From Ceratorhiza oryzae-sativae (Eukaryota; Basidiomycota; Agaricomycetes; Cantharellales; Ceratobasidiaceae), in assembly GCA_030998015.1 (NCBI GenBank), contig JARWMV010000232.1, forward strand, positions 1,674,001 through 1,738,000: a stretch of 64,000 bases of DNA, written 5' to 3'. How positions within the stretch are numbered: the first letter of the stretch is position 1; each line of letters begins with the position of its first letter. Below the pieces are notes generated by a model, which saw only the letters and a program-made list of their open reading frames with translations, was not told the DNA's origin and made no database searches. Below are positions 37,390-48,224 of this stretch, one piece after another. Made by a program: the position numbers and the translations under genes.

Positions 37390-40300
37390 CTAGGTTTCCG
37401 ATGCTTTCGTTGGCGAACGCGAGCGGAGCATGCTACCGGTAAGCTGCATCGTGATGGGCACTCCACCAGTGAGCTGAGGAGCGAGCGGGCCCATCACGCT
37501 GCCTCCGGTGTACTGTGTGGCGATCGTTCGACCGTCCCGGTGTATTGAGGATTGATCTCGCCGGTCGAGCGACCAGTAATCTGAGGTCGAACAAAGCCAC
37601 CTCCCCCTGTCGTCTGTGATTTTAGGATCCCACCTCCACCAGTGGTTTGCGGCTTAAGGATACCTCCCCCACCGCCAGTGGTTTGGGGACGAATAATCCC
37701 TCCACCCCCGGTGGTCTGCGGACGAATGATCCCCCCACCTCCAGTAGTTTGAGGGCGAATGAAACCTCCTCCGCCAGTTATTTGAGGTTGAAGGACGCCC
37801 CCACCGGTATGAGTAGGAACAAGGGGTTTGATAGGCGATGATGGGCGCATTTCAGCGGGGAGTTTATCCTGAAAATCATCGTAACGTGAGCTTCCGCCTC
37901 CAGGAAACACGAATAATCAACGTACGATACATTCACGACACCAGACACCTCCGTCCTGGTCCACTTTGGCCCCAGAATCCAGTTGCTTGCCGCATCCTGG
38001 ATCTTTGGGATTCTTTCGGTTCTTCTTGGCGTCTTTCCCACCGCAAACCAAGCGACGAATGCCACCGACTTCCGTTTGGACCAGGGCACGTCCCCATCTC
38101 CATCGGGCTGACACTCTTACTGCACCAGGGACAGTACATTGACCCACCAAATCGCGGCGCCGCACTGGTCGCGCCCATCGTGCCAGCACGCGGTCGATTT
38201 GTAACGGGAGCGGGAGCAGGGCAGGGGCAGAGGTGACCGTGGATGGCAAACGGTTGATCGCATAGTCTCGAGCGGGCGCAGACCTCATCGGTGGTTCCGG
38301 CACCTGAGGCGCCGTCTTCACGGCGCGGTTCACCTTGGATGGCACTGGTGTATATGTTGCTGTCCTGACGATTGGAGGGGCGCACTAGGAGACAAAATGC
38401 ATTAGAACGGGACACGGTCACGTGACCGCGCAAGCTCACCTCTGGATGCGCGATCATATCCTTCAATTGTACAAATCGTGCTTGCTGGCCCTCCCAAGCG
38501 TCTCCACCAAAGGCAGCTCACATACAGAGCACGTAAAGCAGTCCACATGGAAGGTTCTTGATGGGGTAAATTCGCCGGTGTTCCCGGTTTTGGCATATCC
38601 TGGGACGGTGACAAACATGTTACTCCCATCAAGATGAAGCTTTTCGTTACACCCAAAGCAGCGCTCAGTCGATTCGATTGGCATGACTATATCGTCGACC
38701 TTGACGCGCCGTTTAGACGGGGTCGGTGAGCTAGTGGCAGGAGGGGCAACGGGTATCGGAGCCGGTGGGGGGCTAAACGCGTCCAAATCCATCGCCTTCT
38801 CGGACAGCATGCTGACAGGACGAGGGGATGGTGCGTCTTCCAGTTTCTCGCGACGGCGAGACCACGGCAGCGAGTCCGTCGATGTATCACTGAAGTCTCC
38901 TCGAGGCGATCCGGCGAAGCTCCTGGTCTTGCTCTCTCGGTTCTTCAACCACGACGTTCGTGGTTCCTCAGCGTCATGATAGTCGCCCATGGTCATCTTC
39001 TTGGCGCTGCTGGATGCACTGGGCCTAGTGCGCGTGCCAGAGGGCGTGACGGTACCGGTAGTGCTGGCGGGCGAATCACGTCCAATGCTGCGTCGCCTGG
39101 CAACTCGAGACGGGGTAGTCGGCTTGAAATCTTCGTCCTTGTCCATAGATTTGTTCTTGTCCTCTGCGGGTTCTTCGTCTTCCTCTCCAGCAGACAACTT
39201 GACACTCTCCAGTGGCTCGGATATGTTTGACTTTTGCGAGCCAGAAACCTTGTCGCCGATCTGACCACGTGAAAGACGACGCGTCCGAGCAGATGTAGAG
39301 GGGGAATCGGACGCAGTAGAGCTGTCTACAATCGACTCGCGCAATCCTCCAGAGCGGCGTGTCTTGAGGACCGGCTTGTCTCGACCAGCGGACGGAGGAG
39401 ACATTGAACTGCGCACGCTGGTATTCGAGGTCGAGGTCGTCCAGTCTGAACGCGAGATAGTGGATCGGCTGTCAGAGGTGCTCAGATTGCTATCGTCGAC
39501 AGAAGCACCAGCGATACTAAGAGAACCAAGGTCGCGTGTAAGCTTCCCGACGGGGAAGACAGTGTTGGCAAGACTGTCATCATCTGGGGGCGGGGTCGCG
39601 CTACGCTCCCGTTCACGCTCACGCTTTGCCTTGGGGTCCGACGGCCTGGGGCGGCTCGAAGACCGAAGCGCGCTGCGCGGAGCTGGCTTGTCTCTTCTTC
39701 CTTGCGGCCGCGGTGAGACCAGGGCCGACACTGCTGTCCCTGTGCTTAAGTGCGGTCTTGGAAGTCGACCTTCTCAATGGAGGTGCGTCCGCAAACTTGG
39801 CAGAACGCTGCGGCGGGGGGCTAGAGCTTCGCTCACGAGTTCGACTAGCAGAACGCATAGCACTGCGAGGAGGGTTTGTCTGACGTACCCCGTCCGGTAT
39901 CTCGGGATGGGCGTGGAGTCGGCTTATCACCAGACGGCTTTTCGCGAGATGGCTTGTCACGAGGATCGCGGGAAGAACGGCGCGCAGCGGGGGAAGGGCT
40001 GGCACTCTGCTCGCGCTCACGTTCTCGTGCACGTTGGCGAAGGGCGCTACCAACCTTGCGTGGGCCCATAGTGTCGCGTCGAATCATGTCGGGATTGATG
40101 GGGCTGATTGGGCTACCCTCGTGATCCAAGTCCTCGTCGTCAACGTTGTGGCTGCGGTCTGCGTCGCGGCCGTGGTCGTCGTCGCGACTGCGGTCCATGT
40201 CACGGCTCCGGTCTGGGTCCCGACTTCGGTCGGCATCGCGGCTCTTGCTACGCGAACGGAGGGTTTCTCGACGGATGGCGCTGGGGGAGGCCGCACCACC

Positions 40301-41552
40301 CCCTGCACTCTGTCTCTGCTTGAGTTCTTCGAGGAAAGAGAGCGATTCGCGAGGACGATGTCCGCCTCCCGGCGTCTCGGGAGCGGGGCTAGATGGCTTG
40401 GCAGGGGTAGCACGAGGGGTGACCTGAGTGCTAGCGCGACGCTCGCCGCCGCCTGATTTTCTGCGAGCACGCGTTGTAGCAGGCGTCGTCGGGGCACTAG
40501 ACGCGTTCAGTACCTTATCCAGGCACGGTTCACAGCATGGTTTCCCAGCTGGATCGCAGGAGTGACCTCGTTCGACCTTGAGGCCGCAGTGAGAGCACTT
40601 GAAGCACTTGCTGTGGAAGAGTTTGTCACGAACGGTGACAGACGAACCGTCGTGACGACCCATAAGGACCTCGAATCCACATGCCGCGCAGTGTCCCTTG
40701 AGGCCGCCGTTGTTCTTGAAGCAAGGACGGCAGTAGAATACTCCCGTTACGCCGCGAGGATCATCCAGGCCAGGGTAGCGAACAGCGTCCGTTGCAAATG
40801 GGGTATCGCAATCCGCGCAAAGTTGAACGGGAAGGGTGTCCTTGGGCTGAATGGTTGAACCAAGTGTGTTGGTGAGGTCTCCGAGGTCAGATTCGTCAGC
40901 GATGGTAGGGTAGTCGTCATCGGTCGCAGGTTCGCTTTGGCTCGGGGCAGAGGCGGGAGGTGTTTTGTTTTCGGGCGGGATGTATGCCTGCTTGAGCGGC
41001 GATGAAGGACGGCTGTTGGCACTCGAGCGCGTGCTCATACGAGAGCTGTGGTTGAGAGGCTTGGGGAACGTCCGTCGACCCGGGGATCTTTGTACGGGGG
41101 GCAAGGCAGCAAGGTTGGTGTGCGAAGTGCCGAGAGCATCCGAAGGGGGAGGGGTACGGGGTGGAGGCGAGATGTCTTCATCCTTATTGAAATCCATGCT
41201 CAGCATGCCTAGCGGAGGTAAAGTGCCCCCAGTCCGCTGAGGGACAATGCGCGAGATGCAACAGGTGAGGGAGAAGGGGATTTGTCCTTCGACGTATATC
41301 TAATTCAGAGCAAAATTAAGATTAGCCTTTGACGCATCAACATCGAGCTTAGACTGACGTTCGTGACCATCTGTCCGCGTTCCCATCCTTCGAAGTGACT
41401 GGGGAGACTTGGACAGACGCATCTATCGAGAGGTATAAGTATCATCGCGTCTGGAAAAGAATCGGATACACATACTACGCGGCAAACCTCCACAACGACA
41501 GCGCGTTGCTTGTCCACTGATGAGCTCTCCGCAACGTGAACAGAAGCCCATG
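37390..41552 (-). CDS. Multi-LIM-domain protein (paxillin-like), several frame breaks
   Basis: The start is ATG 41550-41552 ([18 protein letters not shown]), a Cys-rich N-terminus. A complete LIM domain lies at about 40520-40830 ([59 protein letters not shown]). A long Ser/Arg-rich linker with DRSRD repeats follows, then a second LIM at about 38480-38680 ([24 protein letters not shown]). A third sits at about 37920-38140 ([30 protein letters not shown]). The C-terminus has imperfect TGGGG/PQTT repeats ending at the TAG at 37390-37392. Frame breaks are needed at about 41230 (a G5 run), 39890, 39700, 38490, 38055 and 37540. Such proteins scaffold actin and septum assembly at growth sites in fungi (Pxl1-type; inference). 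Confidence 0.8.
37590..37805 (-). repeat. Tandem Gly-rich repeat (about 33-36 bp units) in the LIM gene C-terminus
   Basis: Six to seven copies of a unit reading approximately [12 protein letters not shown], with variants FIRPQ, ILKPQ and ILKSQ. The units are nearly identical in DNA between 37640 and 37780, so copy number may vary between strains and be hard to assemble. Confidence 0.85.
40165..40260 (-). repeat. DRSRD-type short tandem repeat in the LIM gene linker
   Basis: The antisense reading gives [20 protein letters not shown] and continues with the same hexapeptide pattern, about six 18-bp units. The charged linker is probably disordered. Confidence 0.75.
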
Positions 41553-41742
41553 AGAGTCGTTGATTGATTTCTTCACAACGTTCAGAAATTCGTGAAAAGT
41601 ATACAAGTCTAGACAACCAGTGCCGGTGGTTGGAAGTGCAAGCACAAGGAGACACGAACAGTGCGCGTGTAGGACCCTTAAGTCTCGGTCACGTGAGCAA
41701 GAGGTGGCAAGTCCACACAGGCGCTGAGCGCTTCAGTACCAC
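41553..41742. promoter_or_regulatory. 190-bp divergent promoter between the LIM gene and TVP23
   Basis: It contains one CACGTG hexamer (41690-41695) inside TCACGTGA-like sequence, 48 bp upstream of the TVP23 ATG. In fungi this hexamer can bind bHLH factors such as Cbf1, but one copy by itself is weak evidence. Confidence 0.5.
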
Positions 41743-42980
<1,238 letters not shown>

Positions 42981-43107
42981 TTGAGGATACATGCCTGGGA
43001 AACCAGCTGTGATCTGTCATAACAAGGTGGGACATGCGTACAAAACATGGGGTATGAAAAACAGCAAAAAAGTGACAACGAGAGATTTGGGCGATCGACA
43101 AGCTATT

Positions 43108-44197
43108 CTAAATTGAAGGCCGAGAAAGATTCAAGTGACTGATAACGTGCTTGTGCCGATGCTGCAAGAAAAATCCGGGCAAGAGACAGAGACAAGTGAC
43201 AATCACCGCAGAGGTAAATATAGCAACAGATCGTGGCTGCTTGTTCCAGACCAGCAGCATAATCCCTGCGCAAAACAAACCAAAGGCCGCACTGCAAAGG
43301 CCAACCGCACACAAGAGAACCCTGCCCATGATCTTTTCGCGTATCGTCGATTTGGACTCTTTCTCTTTCCTGATGAGCTCAATGACTCGTTGGATATCTT
43401 CGTCTCGAGGGTTCGGGAAGCCTCCTTTTTCGGCAGACTCGTCGGAGTGCGTGTCGTCATCGTCAAACGGAACTATCCGGGATAATCTCAGTGAGTGGCG
43501 AGTTGGCGTTGGGGACAAAAAGAGTACACACTAGGTTCTGCGCTCAAAGACAGCCTTTGTTCCCAGACTCGTAGCTGGAACCTCACATAGTCTTCCAGCT
43601 TTGGTGGGGGTTGCTTCAACTCGGCCGCAAGCCAGCAGCTAGCAAGAAATTCCGAGTCGTCTTCCCTTAGGATCGAGAACCACCGGCCGGACACTGTTGG
43701 AATGCGTCAGAGGTACTGCATGGGCGGTGAGAAAAGAACCATCCACTCACGGGTTGCTAGCAGTGCTGTGAACACGGACAACATCAATCCGCCAAAAAAT
43801 GCCGCGTTCGTAGCTGCAGCCATAGGAGTGCTCGTGTCGTCATTCGTGATGGAAATAAGCTGGGCTTGGACACCACTGAACAGAACAGCCTAGACAGTTC
43901 ATTGTTGAGTCCAACGCTGCACAGCCCAAGCGAGACAGTCTGACGTACCACCAAAGCCAAGTTTGTAAAACCCTCGACGATCAGCTGAGTCCTCTGCCTT
44001 GTCGATCTCCCGCTCAGCCCATCTCCGATGTCACCGCTAAGAAGGTTCACGCTCGGCGACATGGACATCATCGTGCTTTTGCGCGAGTGGGCGTGAGAGA
44101 GACGACCATGGGCGTAGCTGACCACTGGGGTGCTGGTAGCCGCGGAGCTTGGACCCGTCTGGGGGGTCGCAACATCGAGAGCTGGGCGCGGAGGCAT
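43108..44197 (-). CDS. Four-TM membrane protein of unknown function, tandem copy A
   Basis: A Ser/Pro-rich N-terminus (MPPRPALDVATPQTG) is followed by TRQRTQLIVEGFTNLALV, AVLFSGVQAQLISITND (TM1) and ATNAAFFGGLMLSVFTALLA (TM2). The conserved loop VSGRWFSILREDDSEFLASC comes next, then an amphipathic linker, LREKIMG-type residues, TM3 (VGLCSAAFGLFCAGIMLLVW), NKQPRSVAIFTSAVIVTC (TM4) and a basic tail RHKHVISHL. The stop is at 43108. I do not recognise the family. Copy B upstream has the same order of segments, so the two are tandem duplicates. A one-base slip is probably present near 43490-43520, where the exon frames do not join. Location in a membrane is the only safe inference. Confidence 0.7.
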
Positions 44198-44358
44198 AAC
44201 CGGACAAATATAGCTTCGTTCAAAGACCGAGATGAAGTGGTAGCGTCGAATAGAGATGGAAGCTAACAGAAGTGGATAGAGCTAGACTGGCCAGGGGCAT
44301 AAGAAGGCCGTTATAAAACCAGAAGGAGACCCGGTCAAAGGAGGGAGATGCGATGAGC

Positions 44359-44574
44359 CTAGACGTCGTCGAACACCTTTTTATCGGCCTGAGTTAGCCG
44401 TTGCCAGAGGTCGCCATCTTGGGATATGAAAGGAGCGCCGATCAATATGCCAAACAAGACACAACAAACCTGCGTATATGCGGCTGTACTGCCTTGTGAC
44501 CCCCGCGGCTCCGGCTCCACGTTGTCAATTCTGTTGAGAACATCTGTCGGGCTATGTATGTGGCCACAGCAGTG
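44359..44574 (-). other. Possible orphan exon with one membrane segment
   Basis: The antisense strand has an acceptor-like TTTTTAG and then an open frame of 71 codons, reading HSPTDVLNRIDNVEPEPRG, CCVLFGILIGAPFISQDGD and WQRLTQADKKVFDDV before a TAG. The composition looks coding and the middle is hydrophobic. It lies between copies B and A of the four-TM genes and could be an alternative 3' exon of copy B or a separate small gene. Evidence is composition only. Confidence 0.3.
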
Positions 44575-44670
44575 CTAAAAACCGGCTTGGCAGACAAATA
44601 TCCTGGGTCGCATAGCATGTTCGGTGGGTAAAATTACAACGTGGTGCAAACAACTGTGGGAATACAAATA

Positions 44671-45824
44671 CTAAAACGCCATTCGAGCCAAAAGCAAGTG
44701 CTGGATGACATGCTTGCGACGATGGCGCAGGAACAAACATGCAATGGGCATAACGCAAACGACCACCGTTGCAGTCGTGAAGATCGCTACCGCCCTTGGC
44801 TGCTTGTTCCACGTAAGCATCAGAATGCCAGTACAGAATAGTAAAAAGGCCGCAAGGGAGGCCCCGAGAGCGCTGAGAACTGCGTAGCTAACAATCCGTT
44901 CTCTCAGCGTTGTGGGGCCGGACTTCAGCCTTTTCCCGATTCTTGAGTCCCATTCTCCTTCTCGATCTTGAGCAGCTTGACAATCCGGTTGAGGTCGTCG
45001 ATCATGGGATTGTAGTCCTCTTTAGGCGCTTTTTCAGTCGTGTGGGCCCTGCTTGAGCGCTACCGCCCGCTACCTGGGAGTGGGTGCTTTTACAGGAACC
45101 TGACTTTGGGGCGCGCGACTGGGGTTCATCTCGGACCCACCGGCTGCCCGTCCCCCAACCCCAGTATCACTGGAGCTATTACCGTCGGGCAGATTTCCAG
45201 CCACTTGGCCGCGAGTGTCTTGTTGCTCCCTGCGCCTCCGCTCTTTAATCTATCTTTCTCTATGATGTTTATCGTGTTAGTAGGACGCTCATGGAGTCCT
45301 GGGAAATAGAAAGAAAACACACCTTCCATTATATTCTTTTCGATCGACTCTATCTGATACTTTAGGTAATCCTCCAGCTTTGGCACTTCCTCTCCTTTCT
45401 CTGCGCAATCTTGTGAAAGCCAGCAGCTGGACAAGAAATCAGAGTCATCCTCTCGAAGGAGGGAAAACCATCGACCAGACACTTTCAATCCCGTTAGTGA
45501 ATAAAAGTAAGAATTCGGCCTTGATAATACCTACAAGTGGCTAGCATTGTAGTAAAGACCGAGAATATGAGTCCTCCAAAGAACACCGCGTTCGTCGCCA
45601 CAGCCAAACGTGTGTCGTTTTCATTGTTGGTGACTGAAATGAGCTGAGCTTGCACACCGCTGAAAAGAATAGCCTGTTTCTCTCGTGAGACAATATATCA
45701 ACCCAAGATGAATCATGCTACTTACTACCAGTGCAAGATTAGAAAATCCTTCTACGATGAGCCGGGTTCGTGCCCGAGTCGCACGACCGGTCGCCTCCTC
45801 CATCGGATCAAAGACGTTGGACAT
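44671..45824 (-). CDS. Four-TM membrane protein of unknown function, tandem copy B
   Basis: This is the paralogue of copy A. It starts MSNVFDPMEEATGR, then TRLIVEGFSNLALV, AILFSGVQAQLISVTN (TM1), ATNAVFFGGLIFSVFTTMLA (TM2) and the loop VSGRWFSLLREDDSDFLSSC. The linker holds LEDYLKYQIESIEKN and DYNPMIDDLNRIVKLLKIEK. The end half reads LRERIVSYAVLSALGASLAA (TM3), NKQPRAVAIFTTATVVVCVM (TM4) and a basic tail RRKHVIQHLLLARMAF, stop at 44671-44673. The linker frame is broken once between about 44930 and 45200. The shared loop between TM2 and TM3 is the most conserved part and the best candidate functional site. The function is unknown. Confidence 0.7.
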
Positions 45825-46453
45825 GATTCACTCTAGTGGTCTTGGGGCTCACGCAAGGCTCGTAGCTCAGGCGCAAAGAGAAAACCACTGGCCGAGAGTG
45901 AGTGCTGGGAGAGGGTGCTCTATCGGTTGATTAAATATCGGCGGGCCTTGGTAAAAGGGGCTGGTCGTCTTAGAGTCTCCACCAATGGAACGGGAACCGG
46001 GTCTTCCAGACTCACTCGGGAGATGGAGCGCCGTACGATATAGACCCACCAGCAATGTGTGTAATTATAGGCAGGGCCAGGCAGGTACCCGCCATTATGG
46101 AATATTATTGCCTAGTCCAACTGCATGTCAGATACACAAACCCTTTGAGTAGACATTCGATAAGTTCCACTCGTATGAAAATGTGAAGAGCAGTACGTCA
46201 GGATCAATCGATCCTGGGGCGCTAACCAACTTGAAGGACGATTGACGCGTGGATATATCCCTCATCTGCACTGCCTTTCATCGGAATCGAGCAAGTAGTT
46301 GACCCGAGGACCCACACGCGAGTACGAGGCGCAAAGCGAGCAAAGAAGCTTACAATTTATCAACTCCGATCCCACTGAAGCCGAAACCCCCGGATTCTCA
46401 AAAAGCAGAGCGCCAAAGCAACGAGGCGCCAGACGCGTGCCCAGGGCTTTACG
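45825..46453. other. Intergenic region
   Basis: About 630 bp between four-TM copy B and the Ser/Thr-rich surface protein gene. No gene recognised; contains the copy B promoter. Confidence 0.4.
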
Positions 46454-47686
46454 CTAATCTCGCTGGCCGTGCCGCACCTTTGAGGACCTGGATACGTGGA
46501 CATTGCAGCAGCGTGGCCCCGGCAGGGACCTGAGAAGGTCGCGAATGGTAGTGAACGATCTATCATTGATAAAAACGTGCCCGAAGAGAGATGATCGAAG
46601 GAGAGAATGCGGAGCCAACCAACTATGACATCCAGAATACAATCGAAGTAGCAGACCTGATGTGAAAGTCCAGAGAAGAAAGGGAATATGGATTGTCCGG
46701 CCGGTGGCATTGATAGGATTGAAAAGGCCCGCTGAAGCGGTTGTGAAGACTGTGGTGACTGTTGTGGGGAAGGAAGTGGGAACCACCCTGGAATGAAAGA
46801 GCGTTAATCACACTTTGGCGCGAGGCTCGGGCCCTGAACTCACAATGTGGTCGTCTCGATCTCGCCGTCACTCAATGTCACTGTTCGCGTCGTGGTGATC
46901 GAGGTAGCGACTGTCGAGACAATTGTGGTTGTGAGCGTGACTGTGACGGTCTCCTGGGTCCCAGTGTTGGTGGGAGCAGCTGGTTGGGAAAATCCAGTGG
47001 TGAGTGAAAACCCTGGCCCGAGAAAAGGCTGCTCGGGTGGAGGGGAAGACGGCTGTGGTTGGGATTCGGGGGGTACCGCTGCGGCACATGGGTCGTTCCC
47101 GGACGGAGATTGGTTGTTCAGATGAATATTGGGATTGGTGTGATTGAGAAAAAGGTTTGGCCATTGATGCGCGAGACCTCGTAGTATGTGTACTTAGGAA
47201 TCATGTCAGACGGCTTCAAGTTAGAACAAGATGTTCTAAACACGCACGTTGTAGTTCCCCGTCTTGAGGCAATTCGGGATTGCATAATTAAGATGCTTGA
47301 CAGTGCTTCCAGGCTCTCCTTCAAGGAACTGAGGCCCACTGGTGACTGTGATATTGGTGCTGGTTTCCGAAGAAATAAGGAAAATGTTTAGTGAGATAAA
47401 AGCGGTCGGCAGGGAAGAGCCCGCGGTGGCTGCTCCAGGAGGCAGCCGCCCGTTGCCGCTCACGTCTACAGAGACTCCTATTGCGCCTCCAGCTTGGAGT
47501 TGACTGTGGTAAAACGTAAATAAGTGTTAATTTCATCGATTGTGTAACTCACCTTCCGGGAGCTGGCGCATTGGAGATTGCCAGGCCGGCGGTATAAAAT
47601 TGTCCATTTACGAGCTGAGCGGAAACGGAATATTTAAATCCGAATAGTAACGTTATCAAAACTGTCCAGCACGGTAGGAGTCGCAT
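46454..47686 (-). CDS. Secreted Ser/Thr-rich surface protein with C-terminal hydrophobic segment
   Basis: The start MRLLPCWTVLITLLFGFKYS and the next few residues (VSA) form a signal peptide. The ectodomain reads QLVNGQFYTAGLAISNAPAPG, SLPTAFISLNIFLISSETST, GSTVKHLNYAIPNCLKTGNYN and YTYYEVSRINGQTFFSITPIP. This is the pattern of a small fungal extracellular beta-sandwich family. A Pro/Ser-rich stalk and a Thr-rich run (TVTVTLTTTIVSTVATSITT) follow, then a hydrophobic segment (IPFLLWTFTSGLLL) that may be a TM or GPI signal. The frame slips by one base near 47120-47130, between SITPIP and NIHLNNQ. The exact C-terminal end is uncertain; 46454 is the end of the open frame. It is likely heavily O-glycosylated (inference). 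Confidence 0.6.
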
Positions 47687-48224
47687 GTGTAACATCCTAT
47701 TAGGCCAACCTGCAGCCAGTTCAGCCTGTGGACGTGGAAAGAAAGCGGCTACGTTTACATACGAATCGAACGATCACTCGGGCTCGAATGATGACGCGAG
47801 TTGGGACAGCGAAGAAGCTAGAAGACGTCTTGCCAACCGCAAGTGATCCACTTCCAGAACGTGAGATGAGAGTTTCCAACGAGCAAAGCGCCGGGATTAT
47901 TATTTTCCTGCAGAGGGAAACAAATCAAGAACCAAAAGAGCGTAAAGTCTATTTGAAGAGGCAATGCGGGAGGCGAAGTCGAGGCGAAATGTCCCAAGAT
48001 GAGGCAGCTGGGGAGCTTTCAACTAGATAGTCTCTATGGGAACATCCCATTGGTCGTCATGCAGCGGCCAGTCGACGTTCATCCCAGGAACTGACGATCA
48101 GCAGGTTCTGGCCGTTGCCCGAGGCTCTTCCAGAAATGTGAATTTCAGCATTGATCGGCGCTTACTCCGGGTATAACAGGCCCAAACACCCCGCAACCGA
48201 GAGCCGGTTCCGACCACGATAATG
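47687..48224. promoter_or_regulatory. Divergent intergenic region between surface protein and acyl-CoA synthetase
   Basis: About 540 bp between opposing starts. A 100-codon open frame at 47728-48030 shows no domain and lacks support. No motif assigned. Confidence 0.4.

Noticed and set aside
38416..38427. Perfect 12-bp palindrome GGTCACGTGACC
   Set aside because: It lies within the LIM gene, by an intron. Only about seven CACGTG hexamers were noticed in 64 kb, no more than chance (about 15 expected for a random 6-mer), so no regulatory claim is made.
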